A stretch of 64,000 nt of DNA from Sulfuritalea sp. (GCA_022842325.1 JALHPU010000001.1:208934-272933), one strand, 5' to 3'; shown: positions 9,411-20,434, numbered from the stretch's first letter. The notes: a model not told the origin generated them from the letters alone. A program made the numbers and translations.

Positions 9411-11746
9411 CACGCCTTCTCCACGCTCAGTACACCAGACATCGGACCAAGCGCCAGGCTGGCCGCATGTGCCGCGGCGACGCGCACTACGCCGTCCGGC
9501 AGGCCGGCGTCAATCTGCGCCGGAAGTATCACGTTCGCCGTGCCGCCAGCGCCGACTCTTGCCTTGTCACCGGCGACCAGACCGAATTTCGCCAGCATCG
9601 CCGCATTCATGCGCGCCGTCGGCGCTGCGGAATCCGCTGCTTGTTGCAGGGCGGGTGAGCGCCGTACCAGAGCATCGGCAAAATGGATTGGCACGTCGGC
9701 AACGCGTTCGATGCCGCCGGCCGCAGCCGTCAGGTTCAGCGCGATGCCATCAATGCCGTTGTCCAGGCCGGCGACGAATTCCGGCTGACCACCCAGCGCT
9801 TCGGCACGCACATCCTCGCTGCTGTTGAATTCGAAACCGTTGAAGGCCAGCAGATTTCCCAGCACCCGCAGCACCTTCCAGGCGGGGCGTGTATCGCCCA
9901 GCGGCTTGGCAGCGGCGTAAAAACTTTGCGCGCGACCTTCGGTATTGACGAAGGTGCCGGAGGTTTCGGAGAACGGCGAGACCGGCAGCAGAACCGCCGC
10001 GTAATCGAGCATGGCCTGCGACTTGAAGGGGCTCAGCACCACTACAGCCGCCGCCTTGGTCAGCGCGGCCAGCGCCTGGGCGCCGTCGGCGCAATCGAGT
10101 TCGGGTTCGGCGCCGAGCACTACATAGGCCTGACGCGGATCCTTGAGCATCGCCGCGGCATTCAGCCCGGCAGCGCCCGGCACAGCCTTGGCCACGTAGC
10201 CGCCAACGCTGTTGGCCGCCTCGCCGAGGAAACCGAAGCTGCCGCCAAGTGCTGCAGCCAGTTGGTGACCCAGCGCATGCAGCATTGCGGCCTGGGGATG
10301 TTGTTGCGCGAAATTGCCCAGCAGGATGCCGCTGTTAATGCCAGACGCCAGGCTCTGGGCGATGGCTTGCGCCTCGGCAGAGACGGTAACTCCAGCAAGC
10401 GCGGCATCTGCCACGACACCCTTGATCTGACACACGGCCTTGACGATCTGGGCCAGCACCGCCGGCAACTGCGACGGCACGGCAATGGCGCGCGCCGCCA
10501 GCTTGATCAGCAGGTCGTCGTCGGCACTGTGCAAAATGCTGACTTGAGCGCCGCGCTTGGCCGACTGACGCAGGCGCTGGGCGATCAGCGGATGATCCTT
10601 GCGCAGGAAGGAACCGACCACCAGCGCGCGGTCGAGGCGGCTGATGTCGGCGATCTTCATGCCCAGCCACGGCGCGCCGCGGCGGTGCCCGTCGGCCGAA
10701 AAATCGCTGTGGCGCAGGCGGAAATCGATGTTCTCGCTGCCCAGGCCGCGCAGCAGCTTCTGCGCCAGATACATTTCCTCCAGCGTCGCATGCGGGCTCA
10801 GCACGCCGCCGATCGCCGCACCGCCGTGGGTCTTGGCCACGTCGCGCAGCGCGTGTGCGGCATAGTCAAGCGCGACGTTCCAGTCGACTTCCTTCCACTC
10901 GCCGCCCTGCTTGACCATGGGTTTGGTCAGACGCTCGGCAGAATTGAGGCCCTGGTAGGAGAAACGCTCCTTGTCGGTCAACCAGCATTCATTGATGTCT
11001 TCATTTTCCAGCGGCAATACGCGCATCACGCGGTCGCTCTTGGTCTGCACGATCAGGTTGCTGCCCAGCGCGTCGTGCGGGCTCACCGATTTGCGGCGGG
11101 ACAATTCCCAGGTGCGGGCCGAGAAGCGGAAAGGCTTGGAGGTCAGCGCGCCGACCGGGCACAGGTCGATGATGTTGCCGGAGAGTTCGGTATCCACCGT
11201 CTTGCCGATGAAGGGCATGACCTCGGCGCGCTCGCCACGATAGGACTGGCCGAGTTCCATGAAGCCTGCGATCTCGGCGGTGAAGCGGATGCAGCGCGTG
11301 CAGTTGATGCAGCGCGTCATGTCGGTCGACACCAGCGGACCGAGGTCCTTGTCCGGGACGACGCGCTTCTCTTCTTCGTACTTCGAGGCGGATTCGCCGT
11401 AGCCGACCGCGAGGTCCTGCAACTGGCACTCGCCGCCCTGATCGCAGATCGGGCAGTCGAGCGGGTGGTTGATCAGCAGGAACTCCATCACCGCCTTCTG
11501 TGCCTTGACGGCCAGATCGGAATGGGTGAATACCTTCATGCCGTTGGTCACCGGCGTGGCGCAGGCCGGCATCGGCTTCGGTGCCTTCTCCACCTGAACC
11601 AGGCACATGCGGCAGTTGGCCGCGATCGACAGCTTCTTGTGGTAACAGAAGTGCGGGATGTAAGTGCCCAGTTGATGGGCGGCTTCGATGATGGTGCTGC
11701 CCTCGGCAACCTGCAGCGTCTTGCCGTCGATTTCGATCTCGACCAT
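9410..11746 (-). CDS. nuoG: NADH-quinone oxidoreductase subunit G
   Basis: A 778-residue iron-sulfur subunit of the peripheral arm. The N-terminal third carries the ligands for a [2Fe-2S] and two [4Fe-4S] clusters: [35 protein letters not shown] and [10 protein letters not shown]. The rest is a degenerate molybdopterin-oxidoreductase fold that binds no molybdenum in this family. The C-terminal 350 residues are alanine-rich and variable. Near residue 735 the frame runs through a copy of the dispersed 26-bp repeat (9536-9562), read as ARVGAGGTA. The start uses the TGATG overlap with the nuoF stop. Confidence 0.96.
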   Translation of the reverse strand: MVEIEIDGKTLQVAEGSTIIEAAHQLGTYIPHFCYHKKLSIAANCRMCLVQVEKAPKPMPACATPVTNGMKVFTHSDLAVKAQKAVMEFLLINHPLDCPICDQGGECQLQDLAVGYGESASKYEEEKRVVPDKDLGPLVSTDMTRCINCTRCIRFTAEIAGFMELGQSYRGERAEVMPFIGKTVDTELSGNIIDLCPVGALTSKPFRFSARTWELSRRKSVSPHDALGSNLIVQTKSDRVMRVLPLENEDINECWLTDKERFSYQGLNSAERLTKPMVKQGGEWKEVDWNVALDYAAHALRDVAKTHGGAAIGGVLSPHATLEEMYLAQKLLRGLGSENIDFRLRHSDFSADGHRRGAPWLGMKIADISRLDRALVVGSFLRKDHPLIAQRLRQSAKRGAQVSILHSADDDLLIKLAARAIAVPSQLPAVLAQIVKAVCQIKGVVADAALAGVTVSAEAQAIAQSLASGINSGILLGNFAQQHPQAAMLHALGHQLAAALGGSFGFLGEAANSVGGYVAKAVPGAAGLNAAAMLKDPRQAYVVLGAEPELDCADGAQALAALTKAAAVVVLSPFKSQAMLDYAAVLLPVSPFSETSGTFVNTEGRAQSFYAAAKPLGDTRPAWKVLRVLGNLLAFNGFEFNSSEDVRAEALGGQPEFVAGLDNGIDGIALNLTAAAGGIERVADVPIHFADALVRRSPALQQAADSAAPTARMNAAMLAKFGLVAGDKARVGAGGTANVILPAQIDAGLPDGVVRVAAAHAASLALGPMSGVLSVEKA
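9536..9562 (-). repeat. Copy of dispersed 26-bp repeat inside nuoG
   Basis: Read on the minus strand, these bases contain the repeat core GAGTCGGCGCTGGCG preceded by CAA and followed by a short variable triplet and ACGGCG. It matches the copy at 34843-34868 at all but two positions. It lies in the variable C-terminal part of nuoG. Confidence 0.55.
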
Positions 11747-13077
11747 CACGCCGCTCCCGCCTTGAAGAAGCCACTACCGGCACGCTGAACGTCCGGATCG
11801 ACCAGGCACTTCTTGTTCTCGATGTGGTACTCGAATTCGCTCTTGAAGTGCTTGATGAAGCTGCGCACCGGGAAGGCGGCGGCATCGGCCAGCGCACAAA
11901 TAGTCTTGCCCATCATGTTGTCGGTCACGCGATTCAGCAGATCGAGATCTTCGGCACGGCCCTGGCCGTGCTCGATGCGATGCACGACGCGATACAACCA
12001 GCCGCTGCCCTCGCGGCACGGGGTGCATTGGCCGCAGGATTCTTCGTAGTAGAAATAGGACAGGCGCTCCAGCGCCTTGACCATGCAGACCGTCTCGTCC
12101 ATGACGATCACGGCGCCCGAACCGAGCATGGAGCCGGCCTTGGCGATCGAGTCGTAATCCATGGTGCAATCCATCATCACGTCGGCCGGCAATACCGGGG
12201 CCGAGGAACCGCCGGGGATCACCGCCTTGAGCTTGCGTCCGCCACGCATGCCGCCGGCCATTTCCAGCAGCTTGGCGAAGGGCGTGCCCATCGGCACTTC
12301 GTAGTTGCCGGGACGATTGACATGGCCCGACACCGAGAACAGCTTGGTGCCGCCGTTGTTGGGTTTGCCGAGGTTGAGGTAGGCCTCGCCGCCCATGCCG
12401 AGGATGAAGGGAATCGCGGCAAAGGTCTCAGTGTTGTTGATCGTGGTCGGCTTGCCGTAGAGGCCGAAGTTCGCCGGGAAGGGCGGCTTGTAGCGCGGCT
12501 GGCCCTTCTTGCCTTCGATCGACTCGAGCAGGCCGGTTTCTTCGCCGCAGATGTAGGCGCCCCAACCGTGGTGCGCAAACAGATCGAAGCTGAATTCGGA
12601 ACCGAGGATGTTGTTGCCCAGATAGCCGGCGGCGCGCGCCTGGTCGAGGGCTTCCTCGAAACGCTGGTAGATCTCGAAGATCTCGCCATGAATGTAGTTG
12701 TAACCGCGCTTGGCGCCGACCGCATAGCCGGCGATGATCATGCCTTCGATGGTCGAATGCGGATCGAAACGCAGCAGGTCGCGGTCCTTGAATGTCCCGG
12801 GTTCGCCCTCGTCGGTGTTGCAGACGACGTACTTTTCCGGCGCCGCCTTGGGCATGAAGCTCCACTTGAGGCCGGTGGGAAAACCGGCGCCGCCGCGGCC
12901 GCGCAGGACCGACTTCTTGACCTCGGCAATCAGGTCATCCTGGCTCATCTTGCTGGACAGAATCCGCTTCAGCTGGGCGTAACCGCCGCGCGCTTCGTAA
13001 TCCTTGAGGCTCCAGCCGGCATCACCCTTGGCCCAGCCGGTGGTCAGCAGAGGATTGATGGTGTCGATCAGAGCCAT
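11746..13077 (-). CDS. nuoF: NADH-quinone oxidoreductase subunit F (FMN, NADH site)
   Basis: A 443-residue flavoprotein subunit, the NADH entry point of complex [16 protein letters not shown] is the NADH/FMN glycine-rich loop. [15 protein letters not shown] is the conserved FMN region. [12 protein letters not shown] plus a later cysteine ([10 protein letters not shown]) bind the N3 [4Fe-4S] cluster. It starts 1 bp after the nuoE stop and overlaps nuoG by one base, so translation is probably coupled. Confidence 0.97.
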   Translation of the reverse strand: MALIDTINPLLTTGWAKGDAGWSLKDYEARGGYAQLKRILSSKMSQDDLIAEVKKSVLRGRGGAGFPTGLKWSFMPKAAPEKYVVCNTDEGEPGTFKDRDLLRFDPHSTIEGMIIAGYAVGAKRGYNYIHGEIFEIYQRFEEALDQARAAGYLGNNILGSEFSFDLFAHHGWGAYICGEETGLLESIEGKKGQPRYKPPFPANFGLYGKPTTINNTETFAAIPFILGMGGEAYLNLGKPNNGGTKLFSVSGHVNRPGNYEVPMGTPFAKLLEMAGGMRGGRKLKAVIPGGSSAPVLPADVMMDCTMDYDSIAKAGSMLGSGAVIVMDETVCMVKALERLSYFYYEESCGQCTPCREGSGWLYRVVHRIEHGQGRAEDLDLLNRVTDNMMGKTICALADAAAFPVRSFIKHFKSEFEYHIENKKCLVDPDVQRAGSGFFKAGAA

Positions 13078-13078
13078 C

Positions 13079-13582
13079 TTATTTGCACTCCGCCAACAGC
13101 TTGTCGATCTGTTCCGGCAGCATGAAACTGCACATGCGCTTGTTGTTCACCAGCATCACCGGTGCATCGCCGCAGGCCCCCATGCACTCGCCTTCCTTCA
13201 GGGTGAACTTGCCGTCGGCAGTGGTCTCGTTGAAATCGATGCCGAGCTTTTCCTTGACGTAATCCGCCGCATGCACGCCACCCGACAGAGCGCAGGGCAG
13301 GTTGGTGCACACCGTCAGCTTGTACTTGCCCACGGGGTGCAAGTCGTACATGTTGTAGAAGCTGGCGACCTCGTAGGCGGCAATCGGCGCCATGCCCAGA
13401 TAGCCGGCGACAGCGGCAATGGTTTCCGTGGACAACCAGCCCTTCTCGTCCTGGGCGATGACCAGCGCCGCCATCACCGCCGACTGCTTCTGGTCCGCCG
13501 GATACTTGGCTACTTCCCGGTCAATTTTCCGGAGCGACTCGGGGCTCAATTCGGGACTCAACAAGGTGTTCTGCGTATTCAT
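13079..13582 (-). CDS. nuoE: NADH-quinone oxidoreductase subunit E ([2Fe-2S])
   Basis: A 167-residue thioredoxin-fold subunit that binds cluster N1a. The ligands are the pairs CTNLPC and CMGAC ([12 protein letters not shown]), in the family spacing. [19 protein letters not shown] is typical of the core. It sits between nuoD (5 bp gap) and nuoF. Confidence 0.97.
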   Translation of the reverse strand: MNTQNTLLSPELSPESLRKIDREVAKYPADQKQSAVMAALVIAQDEKGWLSTETIAAVAGYLGMAPIAAYEVASFYNMYDLHPVGKYKLTVCTNLPCALSGGVHAADYVKEKLGIDFNETTADGKFTLKEGECMGACGDAPVMLVNNKRMCSFMLPEQIDKLLAECK

Positions 13583-13587
13583 GCGGT

Positions 13588-14841
13588 CTATCTGTCAACG
13601 TCGCCAAGGACCAGGTCGATGGTGCCGATCACGGCGGTGGCATCGGCCAGCATGTGGCCGCGGCACATTTCATCCGTGGCGGCCAGGTGGGGAATTCCCG
13701 CGGTGTGCAGCTTGATGCGATACGGCTTGTTGGCGCCGTCCGACACGGCCCAGACGCCCATCTCGCCCTTGGGATGCTCGATCGCGACATAGGCTTCGCC
13801 GGGCGGAACGTGCATGCCCTCGGAGAACAGCTTGAAATGATGGATCAGCTCTTCCATGCTGCCCTTCATCTTCGCCCGCGGCGGCGGCGCAACCTTGTGG
13901 TCGTCGGTAATCACCGGGCCGGGATTCTTGCGCAGCCATTCGATGCACTGCTTGATGATGCGGTTGGCCTGGGCCATCTCTTCCATGCGTACCAGATAGC
14001 GGTCGTAGGTATCGCCGTTGACGCCGACCGGAATGTCGAAATCCATGCGGTCATAAACTTCGTAGGGCTGCTTCTTGCGCAAATCCCATTCGATGCCCGA
14101 GCCGCGCAGCATGGCGCCGCTGAAACCCAGTTGCAGGGCACGTTCCGGACTGACGACGCCGATGCCGACGGTACGCTGCTTCCATATCCGGTTGTCGGTC
14201 AACAACGTGTGATATTCGCTGAGATAGACCGGGAAACGGTTGGTGAAGTCCTCGAGGAAGTCGAGCAGCGAACCACTGCGCGCCTCATTGAGTTCCTTGA
14301 CCGTTTGCGCATTCTTGAAGCGGTTTTCCTGATACTTCGGCATCTGATCGGGAAGATCGCGATAGACACCACCCGGCCGGTAATAGGCCTGATGCATGCG
14401 TATGCCGCAGGTGGCCTCGAGCACGTCGAACAGATCCTCGCGCTCGCGGAAGGTGTAGAGCACCATGGTCATGGCGCCGATATCGAGCGCATGGGTGCCG
14501 ATGTTGAGCAGGTGGTTCTTGATCCGTGCGATCTCGTCGAACATGACGCGAATGTACTGGGCGCGAATCGGCACCTCGACGCCCAGCAAACGTTCGACTG
14601 CGAGGCAGTAGGCATGCTCGCTGGGAATCATCGACGTGTAGTCGAGACGATCGAGGTAGGGCAGAGTCTGCAGCCAGGTGCGGGTCTCGGCCAGCTTTTC
14701 GGTGCCGCGATGCAGCAGGCCGATGTGCGGGTCGGCGCGCACCACCACCTCGCCGTCGAGTTCCAGCACCAGGCGCAGCACGCCGTGCGCCGCCGGATGC
14801 TGGGGGCCGAAATTGAGGGTGTAGTTCTTGATGTCAGCCAC
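13588..14841 (-). CDS. nuoD: NADH-quinone oxidoreductase subunit D
   Basis: A 417-residue 49-kDa-type subunit related to the large subunit of NiFe hydrogenases. With NuoB it forms the quinone-reduction site. [22 protein letters not shown] carries the quinone-site histidine, and [14 protein letters not shown] and [14 protein letters not shown] are conserved. It overlaps the nuoC 3' end by 8 bp. The C-terminus ends in the usual DLVLGDVDR. Confidence 0.97.
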   Translation of the reverse strand: MADIKNYTLNFGPQHPAAHGVLRLVLELDGEVVVRADPHIGLLHRGTEKLAETRTWLQTLPYLDRLDYTSMIPSEHAYCLAVERLLGVEVPIRAQYIRVMFDEIARIKNHLLNIGTHALDIGAMTMVLYTFREREDLFDVLEATCGIRMHQAYYRPGGVYRDLPDQMPKYQENRFKNAQTVKELNEARSGSLLDFLEDFTNRFPVYLSEYHTLLTDNRIWKQRTVGIGVVSPERALQLGFSGAMLRGSGIEWDLRKKQPYEVYDRMDFDIPVGVNGDTYDRYLVRMEEMAQANRIIKQCIEWLRKNPGPVITDDHKVAPPPRAKMKGSMEELIHHFKLFSEGMHVPPGEAYVAIEHPKGEMGVWAVSDGANKPYRIKLHTAGIPHLAATDEMCRGHMLADATAVIGTIDLVLGDVDR

Positions 14842-15436
14842 GGCCGCCGCCTTTTCCGTAGTTTTCTTCGCGCACGATGCGCGGCGTCACTTCCCGCGGC
14901 TCGATCGTCACCGGCTGATAGATCACGCGCTTTTGCTCAGGGTCGTAACGCATCTCGACATAGCCCGAAATCGGGAAATCCTTGCGGAAGGGATGGCCGA
15001 CGAAGCCGTAGTCGGTCAGGATGCGACGCAGGTCGACATGGCCCTCGAAGTGGATGCCGAAAAGATCGAAGGCTTCGCGTTCGTACCAGTTGGCACTGTT
15101 CCAGATATCCATCACCGACGCCACGACGGGGAATTCGTCGTCCGGCGCGAAAACCCTGACGCGCAAACGCCAGTTATGGGTGATCGACAGCAACTGGCTG
15201 ACGGCCGCGAAACGTTTGCCCTGGTAGCCGGTATATTCGGAATAGTCGATGCCGCTGAGATCCATCAGCTGCTCGAAGCGGAACAGCGGGTCGTCGCGCA
15301 ACTGGCGCATCACGTCCAGGTAGTTCTCGGCGGGAACCACCACGGTCAGCTCACCCAGGGCGAGCACCGGTTCACCGATGCGCTCGCCGAAAGCTTCCTT
15401 CAGTTGCCTGCTAAGACGTTCCAGTTTGGCGCTCAT
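14834..15436 (-). CDS. nuoC: NADH-quinone oxidoreductase subunit C
   Basis: A 200-residue 30-kDa-type subunit of the peripheral arm. [22 protein letters not shown] and [15 protein letters not shown] are the family signature. The start at 15436 ([12 protein letters not shown]) is chosen because the open frame further upstream runs into the nuoB coding region and does not look like NuoC. It is separate from nuoD, as in most betaproteobacteria, unlike the nuoCD fusion of enterobacteria. Confidence 0.95.
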   Translation of the reverse strand: MSAKLERLSRQLKEAFGERIGEPVLALGELTVVVPAENYLDVMRQLRDDPLFRFEQLMDLSGIDYSEYTGYQGKRFAAVSQLLSITHNWRLRVRVFAPDDEFPVVASVMDIWNSANWYEREAFDLFGIHFEGHVDLRRILTDYGFVGHPFRKDFPISGYVEMRYDPEQKRVIYQPVTIEPREVTPRIVREENYGKGGGRG

Positions 15437-15450
15437 GAATTTGGCCCGGC

Positions 15451-15927
15451 TCAGCGGGCGATGGTGGTAGTGCGGCGGATCTTGCTCTGCAGCTGGATCA
15501 ACCCGTACAGCAATGCCTCGGCCGTCGGCGGACAACCCGGCACATAGACATCGACCGGCACGATGCGATCGACGCCGCGCACCACGGAATATGAATAATG
15601 GTAATAGCCGCCGCCGTTGGCACAGGAACCCATGGACAACACCCAGCGCGGCTCGGCCATCTGGTCGTAGACCTTGCGCAAGGCGGGCGCCATCTTGTTG
15701 GTCAGTGTCCCGGCGACGATCATCACGTCGGACTGGCGCGGACTCGGGCGAAATACGATGCCGAAGCGATCGAGGTCATAGCGCGAACAACCGGCGTGAA
15801 TCATTTCGATCGCGCAACAGGCCAGACCGAAAGTCATCGGCCACATCGAACCGGTACGCGTCCAGTTGATGATCTTGTCCAGCGATGTGGTGACGAAGCC
15901 TTCCTGCAGAACGCCTTCGATGCTCAT
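15451..15927 (-). CDS. nuoB: NADH-quinone oxidoreductase subunit B (cluster N2)
   Basis: A 158-residue subunit carrying cluster N2, the direct electron donor to quinone. The four ligands are visible: the adjacent pair in [10 protein letters not shown] (C37, C38), GSCANGGG (C102) and [10 protein letters not shown] (C132). The start at 15927 ([13 protein letters not shown]) is preferred, because the upstream extension overlaps nuoA and has no family similarity. Confidence 0.97.
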   Translation of the reverse strand: MSIEGVLQEGFVTTSLDKIINWTRTGSMWPMTFGLACCAIEMIHAGCSRYDLDRFGIVFRPSPRQSDVMIVAGTLTNKMAPALRKVYDQMAEPRWVLSMGSCANGGGYYHYSYSVVRGVDRIVPVDVYVPGCPPTAEALLYGLIQLQSKIRRTTTIAR

Positions 15928-15934
15928 GCGCCGC

Positions 15935-16309
15935 TCACTCCCAGTCCAGCGCGCCCTTGGCCCAGGCGTAGATGTAGCCGACGACCAGGATGCCAATGAA
16001 CACGAACATTTCGACGAAGCCGAACATCTTCACCGCCTCGGTATTGACGATCTCCTTGAAGATCGTCGCCCACGGGAAAAGAAAGGCGATTTCAAGGTCG
16101 AACAGGATGAAGAGAATGGCAATCAGGTAGTAGCGCACGTCGAACTTCATGCGCGCGTCTTCGAAGGGAACGAAGCCGCATTCGAAGGCGGAAAGTTTTT
16201 CGCTGTCCGGCCGATTCGGTGCAACCAGCCAACCAAGCAGGATGGGGGCGCAACCGAAAGCGAGGCCTACCAGGATGAAGACGAGGATCGGGAAGTAGTT
16301 ATCAAGCAT
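15935..16309 (-). CDS. nuoA: NADH-quinone oxidoreductase subunit A
   Basis: A 124-residue protein with three membrane helices, the first gene of the nuo operon. The loop [24 protein letters not shown] contains the conserved cysteine near the quinone site, and [13 protein letters not shown] is diagnostic. The operon promoter should lie in the 110 bp between this start and the tRNA-Leu gene, or transcription may continue from the tRNA promoter. Confidence 0.97.
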   Translation of the reverse strand: MLDNYFPILVFILVGLAFGCAPILLGWLVAPNRPDSEKLSAFECGFVPFEDARMKFDVRYYLIAILFILFDLEIAFLFPWATIFKEIVNTEAVKMFGFVEMFVFIGILVVGYIYAWAKGALDWE

Positions 16310-16419
16310 TTTTGTGGCACGGCCACTTCTTCACTCGTTGCTCTTGACCGGCCGTCCCGCGAGGCGGGAAAACCGACGCTCGACTACCCTTTGCTGCCGC
16401 TTCCGTTACTGCCAGTTAC

Positions 16420-16504
16420 TGGTGCCGACGGTGAGACTCGAACTCACACAGCTTGCGCCACTACCCCCTCAAGATAGCGTGTCTACCAATTTCACCACGT
16501 CGGC
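16420..16504 (-). tRNA. tRNA-Leu (anticodon GAG)
   Basis: On the minus strand an 85-nt cloverleaf can be folded. Acceptor stem GCCGACG pairs with CGTCGGC, and the 3' ACCA is encoded. The D arm contains AAATTGGTAGA. The anticodon stem CTATC/GGTAG closes loop TTGAGGG with GAG at positions 34-36. A long class II variable arm (TGGCGCAAGCTGT) is typical of leucine tRNA, and the T arm GTGAG-TTCGAGT-CTCAC is perfect. It reads CUC codons. The secG/tRNA-Leu/nuoA order is common in betaproteobacteria. Confidence 0.97.
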
Positions 16505-16531
16505 TATTTCGTTACTGCGGGAGCGGCGCGA

Positions 16532-16537
16532 ATTATA
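16532..16537 (-). promoter_or_regulatory. Probable -10 box of the tRNA-Leu promoter
   Basis: The minus strand reads TATAAT here, 27 bases before the tRNA 5' end. It is followed by a GC-rich discriminator (TCGCGCCG), as expected for a stable-RNA promoter under stringent control. The -35 box is not clear. Confidence 0.5.
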
Positions 16538-16602
16538 TAACAAGCCATTGACTCGTTAGTGCGCCGCAACAAAAAAATCTATGGACCTTCAGGCTTCAAG
16601 GA

Positions 16603-16953
16603 TCACTTCGGAATGTCTTTGGCCTTCGAATCCGGCGCGGCCGGCGGCTCTGCCGGAACTGCAGGAACGGTCGGTATCGCAGCCGAATCCATCACGCTGC
16701 CCGATACCGTGGGCCGTGACGTAGCGATGTACGACAAGCCAAGACTGGTCAAGAAAAACACCACCGCGAGGACGGCCGTCACGCGCGACAGGAAATTGGC
16801 CGACCCCGTGGCACCGAACAGGCTGCCGGAGGCGCCGCTGCCAAACGCGGCACCCATGTCGGCACCCTTGCCGTGCTGCAGCAGCACGAAGCCGATAATG
16901 CTGAGACCGGCGATGATGTGCACAGTCAGAATTACGGTATGCAGTAGATCCAT
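16603..16953 (-). CDS. secG: Protein translocase subunit SecG
   Basis: A 116-residue inner-membrane protein that assists SecYE during export. It has two hydrophobic helices (residues 5-22 and about 55-76) and, between them, the conserved loop with LLQHGKGADMGAAFGSGASGS and FGATGSANFLSR, which is diagnostic of SecG. The C-terminal tail is proline/alanine-rich and variable. It follows tpiA by 29 bp in the same direction, a conserved pairing. Confidence 0.95.
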   Translation of the reverse strand: MDLLHTVILTVHIIAGLSIIGFVLLQHGKGADMGAAFGSGASGSLFGATGSANFLSRVTAVLAVVFFLTSLGLSYIATSRPTVSGSVMDSAAIPTVPAVPAEPPAAPDSKAKDIPK

Positions 16954-16982
16954 TGGAGCCTCTTCAAATCATCAAGTTGTAT

Positions 16983-17726
16983 TCAGGCCGCAGCGCAAAT
17001 CGCGAGGAAATCCGTCGCCACCAGCGAAGCGCCGCCGATCAGTCCGCCATCGATGTCGGGCTGACCGAGCAGTTCGGTCGCGTTGCTCGGCTTGACGCTG
17101 CCGCCATACAGAATGCGCAGCCCTGCCGCGACATCCGCACTGTCGCGCGCAAAACGCGCTCGAATCAGGGCATGAACCTCCTGCGCCTGTTCGGGCGAAG
17201 CCGTGCGTCCGGTGCCGATCGCCCATACCGGCTCATAGGCCACGACTGCCTTGGCGAAGGCGGCAACGCCGGAACCGGCGAGTACGGCGTCGATCTGCCG
17301 CGTCACCACCTCGCCAGTGATGCCCGCTTCGCGCTCCGCCAGTGATTCGCCGACGCACAGCACCGGAATCAACCCGGCCAAGAGCGCTGCGGAAAATTTG
17401 GCCGCAACCACGGTGTCGGTGTCACCGAAAAACGACCGGCGCTCGGAATGGCCGACAAGCACGTAACGACAACCGAAATCCGCCAGCATCGCTCCACTCA
17501 CCTCGCCCGTCCAGGCACCCTGCGCGTGCTCGGAGACATCCTGCGCGCCCCAGGCCACGCTGCTGCCATCGAGCGCCGCCTGCGCTTGGGCAAGATAGGG
17601 ATAAGGGACGCAGACGGCCGTCTCGGCGCGGCCCTTGGCCCCGTCTCGAACGGCATTCAGCAGCCCCAGGTTGGTAGCGAGACTACCGTGCATTTTCCAG
17701 TTACCGGCAACAAGTTTGGTGCGCAT
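16983..17726 (-). CDS. tpiA: Triosephosphate isomerase
   Basis: A 247-residue TIM-barrel enzyme that interconverts dihydroxyacetone phosphate and glyceraldehyde 3-phosphate. Catalytic motifs are present: GNWKMHGS (Lys), LVGHSERR (His) and AYEPVWAIGTG (Glu), plus the phosphate loop ILYGGSVKPSN. Length matches the family. It is probably co-transcribed with secG and divergent from frdA. Confidence 0.98.
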   Translation of the reverse strand: MRTKLVAGNWKMHGSLATNLGLLNAVRDGAKGRAETAVCVPYPYLAQAQAALDGSSVAWGAQDVSEHAQGAWTGEVSGAMLADFGCRYVLVGHSERRSFFGDTDTVVAAKFSAALLAGLIPVLCVGESLAEREAGITGEVVTRQIDAVLAGSGVAAFAKAVVAYEPVWAIGTGRTASPEQAQEVHALIRARFARDSADVAAGLRILYGGSVKPSNATELLGQPDIDGGLIGGASLVATDFLAICAAA

Positions 17727-17927
17727 GGCGACAAGGTAGCGTTTACACGAAGCCCGCGATTATAACGGCTGCGCCAAGTGAATGCCAGACCGGCCGACCG
17801 GCGGCGCCTTCCGCCAATGCGGTGCGTCCCATGCGCCGCCCGCGATTTTTGACACAAATCAACAAGAGCACCGGCAAAGGGCCGATACTGGCGCCCGATA
17901 CCAACGTTTATGTCATGGATGGGCACA

Positions 17928-19685
17928 ATGGAAACGATTTCAACCGATGTGGCAATCATAGGCGCCGGAGGAGCGGGGCTGCGCGCCGCAATCGCCCTCG
18001 CCGAAGCCAACCCGGGCCTGCGCATCGCGCTGATCTCCAAGGTGTACCCGATGCGCAGCCATACCTGTGCCGCGGAAGGCGGCGCCGCCGGCGTGATCAA
18101 GCCCGACGACAGCTTCGACATGCACTTCGACGATACCGTGGGCGGCGGCGACTGGCTTTCGGACCAGGATTGCGTCGAATATTTCATCCATGAAGCGCCC
18201 AAGGAACTGCTGCAGCTCGAGCACTGGGGTTGCCCCTGGAACCGCGAAGCCGATGGCTCGGTGGCGGTACGGCCCTTCGGCGGCATGAAAAAGCAAAGAA
18301 CCTGGTTCGCCGCCGACAAGTCCGGTTTCCATATCCTGCACACCCTGTTCCAGACCTCGCTGCAGTTCCCGACCATCACGCGCTACGACGAGTATTACGC
18401 GCTCGACCTGCTGGTCGATGACGGTCGCTGCCAGGGCGTGACCGCCATGGAAATGCGCAGTGGTGAGTTGCGCCAGTTCCACGCCAAGGCCGTGATCATT
18501 GCCGGCGGCGGCGCCGGCCGCATGTTCCCCTTCTCCACCAACGGCGCGATCAAGACCGGCGACGGCATGGCCATGGCCTACCGCGCCGGCGCGCCGCTGA
18601 AGGACATGGAGTTCGTCCAGTACCACCCGACCGGCCTGCCCAACACCGGCAGCCTGCTGACCGAAGCCTGTCGCGGCGAAGGCGGCATCCTGGTGAACAA
18701 GCACGGCCGACGCTACCTCGCGGACTACGGCATGGGCCCGGAAACGCCGGTGGGCAAGCCCCAGCTGAAGACCATGGAACTCGGACCGCGCGACCGCGTC
18801 AGCCAGGCCTACTGGCACGAATTGCAGAAGGGCAACACGGTCACCACTCAGTGGGGCGAATGCGTGCTGCTCGACATGCGCCATCTCGGCGAAAAGAAAA
18901 TCAACGAGCGCCTGCCGCTGGTGCGCGAACTGGCCGAGGCCTATCTCGGCGTCGATATCGTCAAAGATGCCGTGCCGATCCGCCCCGTGGTGCATTACAT
19001 GATGGGCGGCATTTCCACCAATACCGCAGCTGCGACGCCCCTGCCCGGCCTCTTCGCCGCCGGCGAGTGCGCCTGCGTCAGCCTCAACGGCGCCAACCGG
19101 CTGGGCTCGAACTCACTGGTCGAACTGCTGGTGTTCGGTCGCCGCGCCGCGCTCTCCGCCGCCGAACACGTGCAGGGCCTGCCGGCCTCCAACGCCGCCG
19201 CGCTGAACGCCCAGGCCGAAAAGACCCAGCAGCGCATCGGCGAACTCTTCTCCCGTACCGACGGCACTGAATCGATGTCCAGCCTGCGCAAAGAGATGCA
19301 GGACACAATGGAAAAGAACGTCGGCATCTACCGCACCGAGGCAGGCCTGCAGGAGGGCGTTACCAAGATCCACGAACTGCGGCAGCGCTATCGCCGCGTC
19401 AAGCTCACCGACAAGAGCAGCGTCTTCAACACCGACCTGTTCCAGGTGCTGGAACTCGGCTCCATGCTCGACTGCGCCGAAGCCGTCACCGTCGGCGCAC
19501 TGGCGCGCAAGGAATCGCGCGGTGCGCACCAGCGCCTCGATTACGTCGAACGCGACGACAAGAACTTCCTCTGCCACACCATGGTCTACCATCAGGGTCT
19601 GGACGTTCCACGCGTTGGCTACCTTGACGTGGTCATCACCAAATCGCCGCCAGGCGTGCGCGATTATTCGGGAGACCACAAATGA
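17928..19685 (+). CDS. frdA: Fumarate reductase flavoprotein subunit
   Basis: A 585-residue FAD subunit that reduces fumarate to succinate on the cytoplasmic side. The start METISTDVAIIGAGGAG aligns with E. coli FrdA, so the ATG at 17928 is preferred over the one at 17910. RSHTCAAEGG holds the FAD-linking histidine. QYHPTGLPNTGSLLTEACRG and the GANRLGSNSL loop match FrdA more closely than SdhA. The membrane subunits behind it are also FrdC/FrdD-type, which supports the fumarate-reductase call, though such enzymes can also run as succinate dehydrogenase. It overlaps frdB by 4 bp. Confidence 0.93.
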   Translation: METISTDVAIIGAGGAGLRAAIALAEANPGLRIALISKVYPMRSHTCAAEGGAAGVIKPDDSFDMHFDDTVGGGDWLSDQDCVEYFIHEAPKELLQLEHWGCPWNREADGSVAVRPFGGMKKQRTWFAADKSGFHILHTLFQTSLQFPTITRYDEYYALDLLVDDGRCQGVTAMEMRSGELRQFHAKAVIIAGGGAGRMFPFSTNGAIKTGDGMAMAYRAGAPLKDMEFVQYHPTGLPNTGSLLTEACRGEGGILVNKHGRRYLADYGMGPETPVGKPQLKTMELGPRDRVSQAYWHELQKGNTVTTQWGECVLLDMRHLGEKKINERLPLVRELAEAYLGVDIVKDAVPIRPVVHYMMGGISTNTAAATPLPGLFAAGECACVSLNGANRLGSNSLVELLVFGRRAALSAAEHVQGLPASNAAALNAQAEKTQQRIGELFSRTDGTESMSSLRKEMQDTMEKNVGIYRTEAGLQEGVTKIHELRQRYRRVKLTDKSSVFNTDLFQVLELGSMLDCAEAVTVGALARKESRGAHQRLDYVERDDKNFLCHTMVYHQGLDVPRVGYLDVVITKSPPGVRDYSGDHK

Positions 19686-20434
19686 CGCCACTGAAAGAGC
19701 GCCTGGTCCAGTTGGAGGTTCTGCGCTACAACCCGGACACCGATACCGAAGCCCACTTCCAGCGCTATGAAGTGATGTGTCAGGAGGAGTGGGTGGTGCT
19801 TGACGCCCTCAACAAGATCAAGGCTGACATCGACCCCACGCTGAACTACCGCTGGTCCTGCCACATGGCCGTCTGCGGCAGTTGCGGCATGATGATCAAT
19901 GGCGAGCCGAAGCTGTCCTGCCATGCCTTCCTGCGCAACTACGAAGGCGTGATCCGGGTCGAGCCCCTCGCGCATTTCCCCATCGAGCGCGATCTGGTGA
20001 CCGCGCCCGACGACTTCATGGAGAAGCTCAAGCGCGTCAAGCCCTACCTGATCCCGAAGGAAGAGAAGCCGATCAGCGAGGGCGAATACAAGCAGACGCC
20101 GGCGCAACTGATGAAGTTCCGCCAGTATTCGATGTGCATCAACTGCATGCTGTGCTACGCCGCCTGCCCGGAATACGGCCTGGATCCGGAGTTCGTCGGC
20201 CCGGCGGCGCTGACCCTGGCCCACCGCTACAACCTGGACTCACGCGATGGTGGCCGCAAGGAGCGTCAGGAAGTGGTAGCCACCCATGAAGGGGTGTGGA
20301 CCTGCACCTTCGTCGGTGCCTGCTCCGAAGTTTGCCCGGCCCACGTCGATCCAGCGGGCGCGCTGCAACAGCTGAAGATCACCAGCTCCGTCGACTGGAT
20401 CGTCGAGCACCTGATTCCGGGAGGAAAATCATGA
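19682..20434 (+). CDS. frdB: Fumarate reductase iron-sulfur subunit
   Basis: A 250-residue electron-transfer subunit between FAD and quinol. Ligands for three clusters can be read: [2Fe-2S] in CHMAVCGSCG plus LSC; [4Fe-4S] in CINCMLCYAACP; [3Fe-4S] in CTFVGACSEVCPAHVDP. The start ATG overlaps the frdA stop (ATGA), and the end overlaps frdC the same way, so all four genes are coupled. Confidence 0.95.
   Translation: MTPLKERLVQLEVLRYNPDTDTEAHFQRYEVMCQEEWVVLDALNKIKADIDPTLNYRWSCHMAVCGSCGMMINGEPKLSCHAFLRNYEGVIRVEPLAHFPIERDLVTAPDDFMEKLKRVKPYLIPKEEKPISEGEYKQTPAQLMKFRQYSMCINCMLCYAACPEYGLDPEFVGPAALTLAHRYNLDSRDGGRKERQEVVATHEGVWTCTFVGACSEVCPAHVDPAGALQQLKITSSVDWIVEHLIPGGKS

Noticed and set aside
9683-11788. 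Plus-strand open frame of about 700 codons opposite nuoG
   Set aside because: Shadow with low-complexity arginine/glutamine content; nuoG cluster motifs are on the other strand.
17910-19685. Calling the flavoprotein succinate dehydrogenase SdhA with start at 17910
   Set aside because: The two membrane subunits are FrdC/FrdD-like, and the N-terminus METISTDVAIIGAGG aligns with FrdA when started at 17928.
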